From an uncultured Rikenella sp. (lineage in GTDB: Bacteria; Bacteroidota; Bacteroidia; Bacteroidales; Rikenellaceae), in NCBI GenBank assembly GCA_947627885.1, contig CANQXP010000005.1:1-64000 (forward strand): 64,000 nt of DNA, read 5' to 3'. Position numbers and translations under genes: made by a program. Below are positions 51,693 through 60,340 of this stretch, piece by piece. The number at the start of each line of letters is the position of its first letter. Position 1 is the stretch's first letter. Below the pieces are notes generated by a model. That model worked only from the letters and a program-made list of their open reading frames with translations. It had not been told where the DNA came from and did not search any database.

Positions 51693-52940
51693 ATGCTCCG
51701 AACTCTTTTTATCACCCTGCTCGCCGCCGCTTCCTGCGGCGTAACTTGTGCGACAGGCACCCAGAAATTCACCGTCACGGGTAAGATCAACGGTCTGCAA
51801 GCAGGCGACACCCTGCGCTTCGAGCGCATCATACTGCCCGGCTGGACGTACAAACCCGCATTCGACATTGTCGCCTCCGAACCGGGAATGTTCAGTTACA
51901 AAGGCACGCAGGAACACGACCAGTATTACCTCATGTCCTACTTTCCGAAGACCGGGGAGGCCAAACAGTGCGACCGCAGGGGCAAGACCCTGATCGTGAC
52001 CGACGGGGACAAGATCGGGATGACCGGAACGGCGGACGAAATCTACTACTGCACCCTGAGCGGCGGCATCTACGACGACCCGCTGCTGGCCCGATACCTT
52101 TACCTCGAAGACTCGACCGGCAGCGTGCGGGGCAGCTACATGCGGCTCGGTATGGAGGCGTTCCAGCGCAAAGACACGGCAACCGGCCTGGAATATGAAC
52201 GTAAGTTCAACCTTTTCTACGAGAACAATCCGGGCGTCGAGCGTACGAACGAAGCGCGCAATGCCTACAAAGAAGCCAATCCCCAAAGCTCCCTCTACCT
52301 GCTTATCGACCGGATATCGTCCCTCTCCTACACCCCGACGGAGGTGGCCAAGGCCGCTTACGATGCCTTCTCCCCGGAGCTGAAAGCCTCCTATTACGGT
52401 CAAATGTATGCCCGGCAGATGGCGAATATGGAACGGTTGGCCAAAGGACAGCCCGCGCCGGACTTCTCACTGGTGACCACCGAAGGGAAGACGGCCGCGC
52501 GCGACGACTACAAAGGCAGCTACCTGCTGATCTACCATTGGGGGATGTGCCCCGGCTCGATCTACATCGACGGGCAGGTACGGGAGCTGTACGGCAAGTA
52601 CAAAGGGAAAGGGTTGAAAATGCTGGGACTGACCGAGTCGGTCGCCACGATCCGGCAGGTTTACGAAGGGCTGCCCGCGGATAAGAAAACCGCCGGGCCG
52701 GGCGTGGACGACATCCGGCCGGTGCTGGCGGGGATGCTGGAACACCCGTGGACAGAAGTGGAACTCGAAACCGGACACCCCGCCAACAAAGCGATTATGG
52801 AGGCTTACAATTTCGCCGGATGGCCGTTTTTCGTGCTGATCGGCCCGGACGGCTCCATACAGGCCCGCGGCTTCACGGACGCCTTTTTCGAGGCGAAAGG
52901 CATACTGGACAAAGAGTTGGGCGGCGAAAAGGCCGAATAA
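51693..52940 (+). CDS. exported thioredoxin-fold protein with DUF4369-like N-terminus
   Basis: 415 residues. The signal peptide MLRTLFITLLAAASCG may be of the lipoprotein type. Residues about 25-130 resemble DUF4369 (FTVTGKINGLQAGDTLRFER); about 255-410 form an AhpC/TSA-like thioredoxin fold (GQPAPDFSLVTTEGKTAARDDYKGSYLLIYHWGMCPGS, later AGWPFFVLIGPDGSI). The active site reads CPGS: the second Cys of the usual CxxC is Ser, so it should not work as a normal disulfide reductase. The cellular role is unknown. Probably in the periplasm or at the cell surface. It converges with the pentapeptide gene across a repeat. Confidence 0.8.
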   Translation: MLRTLFITLLAAASCGVTCATGTQKFTVTGKINGLQAGDTLRFERIILPGWTYKPAFDIVASEPGMFSYKGTQEHDQYYLMSYFPKTGEAKQCDRRGKTLIVTDGDKIGMTGTADEIYYCTLSGGIYDDPLLARYLYLEDSTGSVRGSYMRLGMEAFQRKDTATGLEYERKFNLFYENNPGVERTNEARNAYKEANPQSSLYLLIDRISSLSYTPTEVAKAAYDAFSPELKASYYGQMYARQMANMERLAKGQPAPDFSLVTTEGKTAARDDYKGSYLLIYHWGMCPGSIYIDGQVRELYGKYKGKGLKMLGLTESVATIRQVYEGLPADKKTAGPGVDDIRPVLAGMLEHPWTEVELETGHPANKAIMEAYNFAGWPFFVLIGPDGSIQARGFTDAFFEAKGILDKELGGEKAE

Positions 52941-53294
52941 TATCTGTAAAGCAAGCACCCTTTTTCAGCCCGGAGCCAGCGGTGCCGCCGGGCACTCCGG
53001 CCGGGCTGTAATTACCCTAAGTTGCAGCCGTTAACTTCGCTACGCTCATTTCCCTCCTCGCCACTCAGCCAAGCAAATTTTCTTGCTTTGCATTCGTTGG
53101 CAGCGTCGGGTCGCCGGGGGTGGTTGACCTTCGTGTTGCCGTTCCGGCTTACTCCTGGTGCTTCGGCCATTCAAGCACACTTGATGGCGCTCAGCTACTG
53201 TGTCGGTTCCTCGCGCTAACTCGCCAAAGCTCGCACGCCGGCTTTAGCCTCGTCACGCTGCTCGGTTCCGGGCTGACATCGAAAGATCGCAGCT
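52941..53294. other. 354-base spacer filled by repeat sequence
   Basis: Contains dispersed repeat copy B (53024-53122) and, on its left side, GGCTGTAATTACCCTAAG (53004-53021), whose complement recurs at 55.3 and in part at 59.6 kb. Short inverted 7-mers (GTAAAGC at 52946, GCTTTAC at 53292) lie near the flanking gene ends. The ORFs drawn here in the track are translations of the repeat. Confidence 0.6.
53024..53122 (+). repeat. dispersed intergenic repeat, copy B
   Basis: Aligns with copy A at 1294-1416 over GCAGCCGTTAAC, GCCACTCAGC-AAGCAA, CTTGCTTTGCATTCGT and TCGCCGGGGGTG, in the same order, lacking about 25 internal bases. Sequence beyond both copies also remains loosely similar (CTCAGCTA-TGTGTCGG against CTCATCAGCTATTCACTCTGTCGG). 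Confidence 0.75.
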
Positions 53295-53858
53295 TTACTC
53301 CAAATCCAGCCCATACTGCGCAAGCAGCCCTTCGAGGCCCTCGCGCGCGAACTTGGCGCCCCGCATCCGGTTGGATGCGGGGTCTATCGTATAGGCGAAC
53401 GCCGTGCGGAAATCGGCTTTCTCCAAATTGCAGCGTTCGAACAGCGTCCGCTCCAGGTCGCAGCCCGAAAAGTCGGCCCGCGTCAGGTCGCACTCCGAGA
53501 AAAAGCACTCCTTCATCACGCTGCCCGCAAAGACCGCCTTCGGCAATTTCTGCTCATGGAACGAACAGAAACTGAGGTGACATTGACGGAATGCCGCCGA
53601 GAAGCCGAACTTGCGGCAGAGGCCGAAATCGACGCCGCGCACCTCGCACTCTTCGAACACGACATCCCTCAGGCCAGTCTGCTCCATCTTGGCCATCACC
53701 ATCCGGCATTTTTCGAAAACACAGTCCGCGAAATCGAGATCCGAGAGGTCGGCCTCCGAGAAATCGCATTCCCGGAAGGTGCATTTTTCGAACTCCGTGG
53801 CGGCCAGCCCCTCCGCCCCGCAGATTTTGTGTAATACCTTGTCGTAAATCATCGCCAT
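53295..53858 (-). CDS. pentapeptide-repeat protein
   Basis: 187 residues from MAMIYDKVLHKICG. Tandem five-residue units with a central Phe/Leu run through most of the chain (FEKCTFRECDFSEADLSDLDFADCVFEKC; ECFFSECDLTRADFSGCDLERTLFERCNLEKADF), predicting a right-handed beta-helix. Proteins of this type include gyrase-protecting Qnr/McbG forms, but no specific feature proves that role. It is cytoplasmic, with no signal peptide. The track start at 53930 lies beyond the promoter. Divergent from tig. Confidence 0.88.
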   Translation of the reverse strand: MAMIYDKVLHKICGAEGLAATEFEKCTFRECDFSEADLSDLDFADCVFEKCRMVMAKMEQTGLRDVVFEECEVRGVDFGLCRKFGFSAAFRQCHLSFCSFHEQKLPKAVFAGSVMKECFFSECDLTRADFSGCDLERTLFERCNLEKADFRTAFAYTIDPASNRMRGAKFAREGLEGLLAQYGLDLE

Positions 53859-53864
53859 CGGCGC

Positions 53865-53872
53865 CAAAAATA
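53865..53872 (-). promoter_or_regulatory. -7-like box for the pentapeptide-repeat gene
   Basis: The minus strand reads TATTTTTG, matching TAnnTTTG, 6 bases before the ATG at 53858, again implying a very short leader. Confidence 0.45.
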
Positions 53873-53894
53873 GCGGATTTTCGCAAAAATCCGT

Positions 53895-53902
53895 TACCTT
53901 TG
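53895..53902 (+). promoter_or_regulatory. -7 box for tig
   Basis: TACCTTTG matches TAnnTTTG, 38 bases before the tig ATG. Confidence 0.65.
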
Positions 53903-53940
53903 CGGTTCTTAAAGCAAATAAAACAAACAAGATACTCTCA

Positions 53941-55257
53941 ATGAACGTAGTCAGAGAAAACCTCGAAAACCAGACCGCCCTGCTCCGGGTTACCGTGGGC
54001 GAGGCCGATTACAAGGAACAGGTCGACAAGCAGCTCAAGGATTATAAGCGCAAAGCCAACGTGCCGGGCTTCCGGCCGGGGATGGTGCCGATGGGCATCA
54101 TCAACAAGATGTACCGCAAGAGCGTGCTGGCCGACGCGGCTTACCGCAAGGCTACCGACGCGGCGTTCGAATACATCAAGGAGAACAACATCGAGACCGT
54201 GGGCGACCTGATGCCGTCGGACAAACAGGGCGAACTGGACTTCGACAACGGCACCGACTTCGAATTCGTGTTCGAGATCGGGCTGGCTCCGGAGGTCGAT
54301 CTGGCGCTGACCAAGAAGAACAGCGTCACCAAGTACGTTATCGAGCCGAACGACGACATGCGCAAAGGCTTCCGCAGCAACTACATGCGCCGTTTCGGGA
54401 AGCTGGTGGACGTGGACGCGGTGGCCGACGACGAGGCTCTGACCGGTACCCTGACGCAGGGCGACACCCAGATCGAGGACGCCTATGTGGGGCTGATCAG
54501 TATGGATGAGGCTGCGCGCAAACCGTTTATCGGGAAAAAGGTAGGGGACAGCGTCGAAGTGGATGTCAACGAAATTTACAAGACGCCGTCACAGCGGGCG
54601 TCTATCCTGGGCGTGAAAGAGGCCGAGTTGGAAGGGATGGACCCGAAGTACACTTTCACTATCACCCAGATCCGCAAGTTCGCCGAGCCGGAACTCAACG
54701 AAGAGTTCTTCAAGCTGGCTTTCCCGGCGGGGGATGTGACCACCGCCGAGCAGTTCGACGCCAAAATCGACGAGCAGGTGCGGGCTGAATTGGCGAAAGA
54801 AACAGATTTCAAGTTTACCGCCGACGTGCGCAAATACCTGTTGGAAAAGGCCGCTCTCACCTTGCCGGAAGAGTTCCTGAAAAACTGGCTCTACCAGGTG
54901 AACGAAGGCAAATTCTCGATGGAAGAGATCGAGAAGGAGTTCCCGCAATTCCTCGACATGATCCGCTGGGACCTGATCCGCCGCAAGGTGATGAAGGACA
55001 ACAACCTCGAAATCACGCAGGATGACGTGAAGGCCGAAGCCAAAGAAGTTGCGATGATGCAGTTCCAATACTACGGGATGCACACCGTGGCGGACGATAT
55101 GCTGGAGAACTTCGTGAACTCGATCCTCGGCAACAAGGAGGAGGTGCGCAAGATCTACGACAAGGTGGGCGAGCGCAAGGTGATCGGCGCCGTGGCCGAA
55201 CAGATCAAGGTCACCGAAAAGACCGTCACCCCGGAAGAGTTCCAGAAGCTCGTTTAA
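53941..55257 (+). CDS. tig: trigger factor
   Basis: 438 residues. The N-terminal ribosome-binding domain contains the signature-like YKRKANVPGFRPGMVPMGIINKMYRKSVLADAAY (about 36-70), corresponding to the GFRxGK loop. A middle domain replaces a canonical PPIase and is diverged, as in other Bacteroidota. The helical C-terminal arms follow (LPEEFLKNWLYQVNEGKFSMEEIEKEF, then DMLENFVNSILGNKEEVRKIYDKV). It binds nascent chains at the ribosome exit. It lies just upstream of clpP and clpX, the classical tig-clpP-clpX order, but a repeat spacer and hairpin separate it from them. Confidence 0.94.
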   Translation: MNVVRENLENQTALLRVTVGEADYKEQVDKQLKDYKRKANVPGFRPGMVPMGIINKMYRKSVLADAAYRKATDAAFEYIKENNIETVGDLMPSDKQGELDFDNGTDFEFVFEIGLAPEVDLALTKKNSVTKYVIEPNDDMRKGFRSNYMRRFGKLVDVDAVADDEALTGTLTQGDTQIEDAYVGLISMDEAARKPFIGKKVGDSVEVDVNEIYKTPSQRASILGVKEAELEGMDPKYTFTITQIRKFAEPELNEEFFKLAFPAGDVTTAEQFDAKIDEQVRAELAKETDFKFTADVRKYLLEKAALTLPEEFLKNWLYQVNEGKFSMEEIEKEFPQFLDMIRWDLIRRKVMKDNNLEITQDDVKAEAKEVAMMQFQYYGMHTVADDMLENFVNSILGNKEEVRKIYDKVGERKVIGAVAEQIKVTEKTVTPEEFQKLV

Positions 55258-55546
55258 CTTGTTTAGGGTAGTTACAGCCCACAATCGGCAGGCCAGCAAA
55301 AGACGCAACGCGTCCGCCTGCCCGGCGTAAGGGCAGTACCCTCCGCTGCGCGCGTTGCTGACTCAGGAAAGACAGCGTAAAAGCCGACAGGCTTTTCGAT
55401 GGATTTCCGTCAGCGCGCAGCCAAAATACTTAGGGAATCGATTTTTACCGACCTATCCAACCCGCAAGGCGCATTTTGACAGCAAGATGCGCCTTGTTTC
55501 GTAAAAAAAGAGTATTTTTACCTCTTACAACATTTTACACCGACGA
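55258..55546. repeat. tig-clpP spacer with repeat-type sequence and a hairpin
   Basis: Begins GTTTAGGGTAGTTACAGCC (55261-55279), the same motif as at 53004-53021 (inverted) and 59605-59618. GCAGTACCCTCCG (55333) recurs as ACAGTACCCTCCG at about 59689. Near the clpP side CAAGGCGCAT/ATGCGCCTTG (55465-55496) forms a 10-bp hairpin followed by TTTC, a probable terminator for tig. No gene is seen. Confidence 0.6.
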
Positions 55547-56227
55547 ATGGATTACAAAAAAGAGTTTGAACGGTACGCACGGCTTGGGCGGGGAATATCC
55601 GGCATGGCCATGCACCGCTACGGACAGATTACGGCAGAATATATATCGCCCACCATCATCGAAGAACGGCAGCTCAACGTCGCAACGATGGACGTCTTCT
55701 CGCGCCTGATGATGGACCGCATCATCTTCCTCGGCGTGCCGATCTACGACGACGCCGCCAACATCATCCAGGCGCAGATGCTCTTCCTCGAATCGACCGA
55801 CCCCAAGAGCGACATTCAGGTCTACCTCAACACGCCGGGCGGATCGGTGTCGGCCGGGCTGGGCATTTACGACACCATGCAGCTTATCTCGCCCGACGTG
55901 GCGACCACCTGCACCGGCATGGCCGCTTCGATGGGCGCCATCCTGCTGACGGCGGGAACCAAAGGGAAACGGTCGGCATTGCAGCACTCGCGCATCATGA
56001 TCCACCAGCCGCTGGGCGGGGTCGAAGGGCAGGCGAGCGACATTGAAATTACCGCGCGGCAAATACTCAAGACCAAAGAGGAGCTTTACTCGATATTGGC
56101 GGACCACAGCGGCGTAGACGTGAAGAAAATCGAACAGGACGCCGACCGCGACTTCTGGATGACCTCCAAAGAGGCGGCCGACTACGGGCTGATCGACGGG
56201 GTGCTGACCAAACGGGAAGGGATTTAA
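55547..56227 (+). CDS. clpP: ATP-dependent Clp protease proteolytic subunit
   Basis: 226 residues. The catalytic triad is Ser128 (TGMAASMGA), His153 (SRIMIHQPLGG) and Asp202 (DADRDFWM). VYLNTPGGSVSAGLGIYDTM is the family signature. An N-terminal stretch of about 30 residues precedes the mature-like start (ISPTIIEERQ), probably a processed propeptide. It forms a 14-subunit chamber with the ClpX ATPase in the cytoplasm; clpX follows 15 bases later. Confidence 0.96.
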   Translation: MDYKKEFERYARLGRGISGMAMHRYGQITAEYISPTIIEERQLNVATMDVFSRLMMDRIIFLGVPIYDDAANIIQAQMLFLESTDPKSDIQVYLNTPGGSVSAGLGIYDTMQLISPDVATTCTGMAASMGAILLTAGTKGKRSALQHSRIMIHQPLGGVEGQASDIEITARQILKTKEELYSILADHSGVDVKKIEQDADRDFWMTSKEAADYGLIDGVLTKREGI

Positions 56228-56242
56228 GCGAGCACAAGTTTT

Positions 56243-57508
56243 ATGGCAGACAACAATAACAAAGGAAAGACGCACGAGCACTGCTCGTTCTGCGGGGCGC
56301 CGGCCACGCAGGTGGGGATGATCATCCACGGACAGGAGGCCAATATCTGCGACAACTGCGCCGAGCGGGCCGCGGAAATCGTGCGCGAAGAGATGGAGAA
56401 CCGCACCAGGAACGAGGCGGCATCGACGATCGGGGAGGCGATGGCGCTCTACACGCCGCAATCGATCAAAGAGTTTTTGGATCAGTACGTGATCGGGCAG
56501 GAGCGGGCCAAGAAATACATCTCGGTGGCGGTTTACAACCACTACAAACGGCTGATGCACAGCCTGTCGAACCCAACGGCCAAAGAGGATGACGTCGATA
56601 TCGAGCTGGACAAATCGAACATCCTGCTGGTCGGCGAAACCGGAACGGGGAAGACCTTGATTGCGCGGACGATTGCGCGGTTGCTGAATGTGCCGTTCGC
56701 CATCGTGGACGCCACGGCGCTGACCGAGGCGGGGTATGTAGGCGAGGATGTCGAAAGCATCCTTTCGCGGCTGTTGCAGGCCGCGGACTACGACGTGGCG
56801 GCGGCCGAGCGCGGGATCGTCTTTATCGACGAGGTGGATAAAATTGCCCGTAAGAGCGACAATCCGTCCATTACGCGCGACGTGTCGGGCGAGGGGGTGC
56901 AACAAGCGTTGCTCAAGATACTCGAAGGGACGGTAGTGAACGTGCCGCCGCAGGGAGGGCGCAAGCATCCCGACCAGAAGTATATCCAGGTGAACACCAA
57001 GAATATCCTGTTCGTGGCGGGCGGCGCGTTCGACGGTGTGCAGAAGAAGATCGCACAGCGGCTCAATACGCGGGTCGTGGGGTATGGGCAGCAACAGAAG
57101 ATCGCGGAGGTGGATCGCGAGAACCTGTTGCAGTACATTACGCCGAAAGACCTGCGGAGCTTCGGGCTGATCCCGGAGCTGATCGGGCGGCTGCCGGTGC
57201 TGACCTATCTGGAACCGCTGGGACGCGAGGCGCTGCGGCGCATCCTGACCGAGCCGAAGAACGCGATCGTGAAGCAATACGTGCGGCTGTTCGAGCTGGA
57301 CGGCGTGAAGCTGACCTTCGACGACGACGTGCTGGATTACATTGTGGACAAAGCGATCGAGTACAAGCTGGGCGCGCGCGGACTGCGCTCGATCTGCGAG
57401 GCGATCATGATGGACGCGATGTTCGAGGTGCCGGCATCCAAACGCAAGACGTTCCGCGTGAAACTGGACTACGCCAAAGCGCGGGTGGAAGCCATGCAAG
57501 TGGCCTAA
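56243..57508 (+). CDS. clpX: ATP-dependent Clp protease ATP-binding subunit ClpX
   Basis: 421 residues. The N-terminal zinc-binding domain has Cys14, Cys17, Cys36 and Cys39 ([18 protein letters not shown]). The AAA+ core has Walker [16 protein letters not shown], Walker [16 protein letters not shown], and the pore and sensor motifs ([19 protein letters not shown]). It unfolds tagged substrates and feeds them to ClpP. Cotranscribed with clpP (15-base gap). Confidence 0.97.
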   Translation: MADNNNKGKTHEHCSFCGAPATQVGMIIHGQEANICDNCAERAAEIVREEMENRTRNEAASTIGEAMALYTPQSIKEFLDQYVIGQERAKKYISVAVYNHYKRLMHSLSNPTAKEDDVDIELDKSNILLVGETGTGKTLIARTIARLLNVPFAIVDATALTEAGYVGEDVESILSRLLQAADYDVAAAERGIVFIDEVDKIARKSDNPSITRDVSGEGVQQALLKILEGTVVNVPPQGGRKHPDQKYIQVNTKNILFVAGGAFDGVQKKIAQRLNTRVVGYGQQQKIAEVDRENLLQYITPKDLRSFGLIPELIGRLPVLTYLEPLGREALRRILTEPKNAIVKQYVRLFELDGVKLTFDDDVLDYIVDKAIEYKLGARGLRSICEAIMMDAMFEVPASKRKTFRVKLDYAKARVEAMQVA

Positions 57509-57535
57509 TTGACGATCATTTAAATAAATCGTTCG

Positions 57536-57848
57536 TTTTACTTACGATCAAGCGATGCGTAGCATCGCAAGCTCGCCGCAAGCACGCGGCCCCGCGCGGG
57601 AGCGCAGTCGAGAACCGTTTGCAGGCGGATTTGCCTCCCTTACCTTGAAACTGCGCGCCTTGGAAAATCTTGTTCAAAAGCGTGGATCGCTTTTGAACGA
57701 TTTTCCTGTTAAGGCGTGGCGCGTACCCGTTGTGTGTTTTGTCTGCATTCGGGTCGTCTTAGGTTTGAGGGGACTGCCCTGCGCGGGCGGCGTCCGGGTG
57801 GCCCCGGCGGGACTTGCAAAACTTCGTTTTGCCGGATCGTAAGTAAAA
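57536..57848. repeat. clpX-purB spacer cassette bracketed by a perfect 14-bp inverted repeat
   Basis: TTTTACTTACGATC (57536-57549) recurs inverted as GATCGTAAGTAAAA (57835-57848). The 313-base interval is hairpin-rich: GCGATGC/GCATCGC near the left end, GTTCAAAAGCG/CGCTTTTGAAC (57672-57698) and GCAAAAC/GTTTTGC near the right end. No reading frame here looks like protein. The right arm ends at the A of an ATG (57848) just before purB. Confidence 0.7.
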
Positions 57849-57868
57849 TGAACCATAAATTGACAGTA

Positions 57869-59221
57869 ATGGAACTGAACCGACTGACAGCCATTTCGCC
57901 CGTCGACGGCCGCTACCGCGGCAAAGTCGACCGGTTGGGCGACTACTTTTCCGAATACGCCCTGATCCGCTATCGCGTACAGGTCGAAATAGAATACTTC
58001 ATCGCCCTGTGCGAACTGCCCTTGCCGCAGCTCGCCGGGTTCGACAAAGGGCATTACGCCTCTTTGCGGGATATCTATCGAAACTTCAGCATCAGCGATG
58101 CCGAGCGCGTGAAGGAGATCGAGCAGACGACGAATCACGACGTCAAAGCCGTCGAATACTTTATTAAAGAGAAGATGGACGCGCTGAAGCTCGGCGACGA
58201 GCGGGAATTCGTCCACTTCGGGCTCACCTCGCAGGACATCAACAACACCGCGACCCCATACAGCCTCAAGGCGGCGACCGACGAAGTCTATTACCCGGCC
58301 ATAGACGAACTCGTCGGCAAACTCGGAGAGCTGGCCGACGAATGGGGCGCCGTGCCGCTGCTGGCGCACACCCACGGACAGCCCGCGTCGCCCACGGTCT
58401 TAGGAAAAGAGATCCGCATCTTCGTGGAGCGGCTCGGCAAACAGATCGCACAGTTGAAAGCCATCCCCTGCCCCGCCAAATTCGGTGGCGCGACGGGAAA
58501 CTTCAACGCCCATTCCGTGGCCTATCCCGAGATCGACTGGGTGGCCTTCGCCAATAACTTCGTGAACAACACACTCGGGCTGGAACGCTCGCAGTACACC
58601 ACCCAGATCGAGCACTACGACAACATCGCGGCGATCTTCGACGCCTTTAAGCGCATCAACACCATCCTGATCGACCTCTCGCGCGACATGTGGACTTACA
58701 TCTCGATGGAGTATTTCAAACAGAAGATCAAAGCCGGTGAGGTAGGCTCTTCGGCCATGCCGCACAAGGTGAACCCGATCGATTTCGAGAACGCCGAAGG
58801 AAATTTGGGGATGGCCAACGCCATTTTCGAACATTTGGCAGCAAAATTGCCGGTATCCCGGTTGCAGCGTGACCTGACCGACTCCACCGTGCTGCGGAAC
58901 ATCGGCGTGCCTATCGCGCACACCATGATCGCCATCAGCTCCCTGATGAAGGGGCTGGGCAAGCTGATCATCAACCTGGACGCGATCAACGCCGACCTCG
59001 ACCGTAACTGGGCCGTGGTCGCCGAAGGGATACAGACCATCCTGCGGCGCGAGAAATACCCTAACCCGTATGAGGCGCTGAAGGCATTGACCCGCACCAA
59101 TAAGGGAATTACGCAGGCGGATATCGCAGCGTTCATCGACGGGCTGGACGTAAGCGATTCGGTGAAGGCGGAACTGAGGGCATTGACGCCGCACACCTAC
59201 ATCGGTCTTTTTTCCATGTAA
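57869..59221 (+). CDS. purB: adenylosuccinate lyase
   Basis: 450 residues from MELNRLTAISPVDGRYRGKV; an in-frame ATG 7 codons earlier is possible, and the longer track start lies in the repeat cassette. The superfamily signature GEVGSSAMPHKVNPIDFENAEGN carries the catalytic Ser loop; TTNHDVKAVEYF and HTHGQPASPT are the other two conserved regions. It acts twice in purine synthesis, on SAICAR and on adenylosuccinate. It belongs to the E. coli-like PurB type. The rubredoxin gene follows after 35 bases. Confidence 0.96.
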   Translation: MELNRLTAISPVDGRYRGKVDRLGDYFSEYALIRYRVQVEIEYFIALCELPLPQLAGFDKGHYASLRDIYRNFSISDAERVKEIEQTTNHDVKAVEYFIKEKMDALKLGDEREFVHFGLTSQDINNTATPYSLKAATDEVYYPAIDELVGKLGELADEWGAVPLLAHTHGQPASPTVLGKEIRIFVERLGKQIAQLKAIPCPAKFGGATGNFNAHSVAYPEIDWVAFANNFVNNTLGLERSQYTTQIEHYDNIAAIFDAFKRINTILIDLSRDMWTYISMEYFKQKIKAGEVGSSAMPHKVNPIDFENAEGNLGMANAIFEHLAAKLPVSRLQRDLTDSTVLRNIGVPIAHTMIAISSLMKGLGKLIINLDAINADLDRNWAVVAEGIQTILRREKYPNPYEALKALTRTNKGITQADIAAFIDGLDVSDSVKAELRALTPHTYIGLFSM

Positions 59222-59256
59222 CCTATTTATAAACAAACCATTAAAACATTACCACT

Positions 59257-59421
59257 ATGGACAGCTACAAATGCGACGTATGCGACTGGGTCTATAACCC
59301 CGAAGAAGGGTATCCCGAAGGCGGGATCGCTCCGGGCACTCCGTTCGAAGACCTGCCGGACGATTTCGAATGCCCGCTCTGCGGCGTCGGCAAAGACATG
59401 TTCAGCAAAGTCGAAAAATAA
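59257..59421 (+). CDS. rubredoxin (absent from the ORF track)
   Basis: 54 residues, too short for the supplied track. [18 protein letters not shown] and [18 protein letters not shown] supply the two CxxC pairs (YKCDVC, CPLCG) that bind a single iron, with the conserved [18 protein letters not shown] between them. It is a cytoplasmic one-electron carrier, typical of anaerobes, often feeding peroxide or superoxide reduction. No partner oxidoreductase is adjacent. It is 35 bases behind purB on the same strand. Confidence 0.95.
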   Translation: MDSYKCDVCDWVYNPEEGYPEGGIAPGTPFEDLPDDFECPLCGVGKDMFSKVEK

Positions 59422-59423
59422 CC

Positions 59424-59712
59424 GATCTTTTATTTGTACGTACCCGCAGAGAACTGCCGCTTTTTGAAAAAAGCGGCACCAAAAACTTTTGAGTCAGCTG
59501 CGCTACTCCTTAGGCTCCGCAATCACCCGCTTTGGGTCGGGGAAATAGCCCGCTGTCAGGTGCGCAAAATATTTAGCGGGCTATTTCTCCCGGCCCAAAA
59601 GCAAGGGTAATTACAGCCAAAGCATCCCAGCGGGATGCGCTCGGAAGTTTCTTTGGTTCTTTCTGTTCACAGAAAGAACAGTACCCTCCGGCACCTTGCA
59701 AAATAAAAGATC
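59424..59712. repeat. post-rubredoxin repeat cassette bracketed by a perfect 12-bp inverted repeat
   Basis: GATCTTTTATTT (59424-59435) recurs inverted as AAATAAAAGATC (59701-59712). Inside are TGCCGCTTTTTGAAAAAAGC and its GGCA end, a stem GAAATAGCCCGCT/AGCGGGCTATTTC, GGGTAATTACAGCC, and GGTTCTTTCTG/CAGAAAGAAC. The first and last hairpins recur in inverted order at 63.0 kb. The remaining 140 bases to the next gene hold no gene. Confidence 0.72.
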
Positions 59713-59852
59713 AATTATTCCGGTATGCTTTTCCCCTTCTTGTGACCCCAGCGGGCCGAAGAAGGGGATATTTATCGTCACCCGCGGGAGAACGTACTAA
59801 AAATATACAGCCCGGCGTTATCTTTACAGGATAATTTTAAGAAAACCATCCC

Positions 59853-60209
59853 ATGGAGACATTCCTGACCGTCATACTCTTCATCTTCGTCGGCTTCTGG
59901 CTGCTCGGCCTCGTCGGGCGGTGGATGCTGCGTTGGTGGATCGCCAGGAAACAGCGTGAATTTCAGCAGCAGTTCGGCGGCGACGGCACATCGGCTGGCG
60001 GCAGCTTCGGGAGAGGCTCGTTCCGCGGCTTCTACGCCAACTTCGGCAAGGCGGCCGCCGACAACCGCAAAAAGAAAAAGGAGGGCGAAGTGACCGTCAC
60101 CCGCACCACACGGCGCAGCGAATACCAAGTCGGCAAAGGGGTCGGCGAGTATGTCGAATACGAAGAGGTCGAGACCACCCGTACCAACCTTTCCGGCGAC
60201 CCGGAATAG
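59853..60209 (+). CDS. DUF4834 family small membrane protein
   Basis: 118 residues. One N-terminal membrane helix (FLTVILFIFVGFWLLGLVGRWMLRWW), then a basic, Gly/Ser-rich cytoplasmic tail (QQFGGDGTSAGGSFGRGSF, NRKKKKEGEVTV) and a conserved end TRRSEYQVGKGVGEYVEYEEVE. This layout matches DUF4834, which is confined to Bacteroidota and has no known function. It is followed by a strong terminator and is a single-gene unit. Confidence 0.8.
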   Translation: METFLTVILFIFVGFWLLGLVGRWMLRWWIARKQREFQQQFGGDGTSAGGSFGRGSFRGFYANFGKAAADNRKKKKEGEVTVTRTTRRSEYQVGKGVGEYVEYEEVETTRTNLSGDPE

Positions 60210-60252
60210 CCGGCGGAGAAAGAGGTGTTCCATATCCCGTAAAGAATGATCC

Positions 60253-60288
60253 AAAACCGCGCTTCGGAACTCCGGAGCGCGGTTTTTT
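60253..60288 (+). terminator. terminator of the DUF4834 gene
   Basis: AAAACCGCGC and GCGCGGTTTTTT pair around TTCGGAACTCCGGA, which can pair further; a T-run follows. Confidence 0.88.
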
Positions 60289-60300
60289 CGTGAAAATCAC

Positions 60301-60308
60301 TACTTTTG
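60301..60308 (+). promoter_or_regulatory. -7 box for the esterase gene
   Basis: TACTTTTG matches TAnnTTTG, 33 bases before the ATG at 60341. Confidence 0.6.
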
Positions 60309-60340
60309 CCTGTTCCTGACAAAATACCAACCGACAGAAT

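Noticed and set aside
53022-53219. 65-residue plus-strand ORF in the spacer before the pentapeptide gene
   Set aside because: It is a translation of dispersed repeat copy B; the frame is not conserved in copy A.
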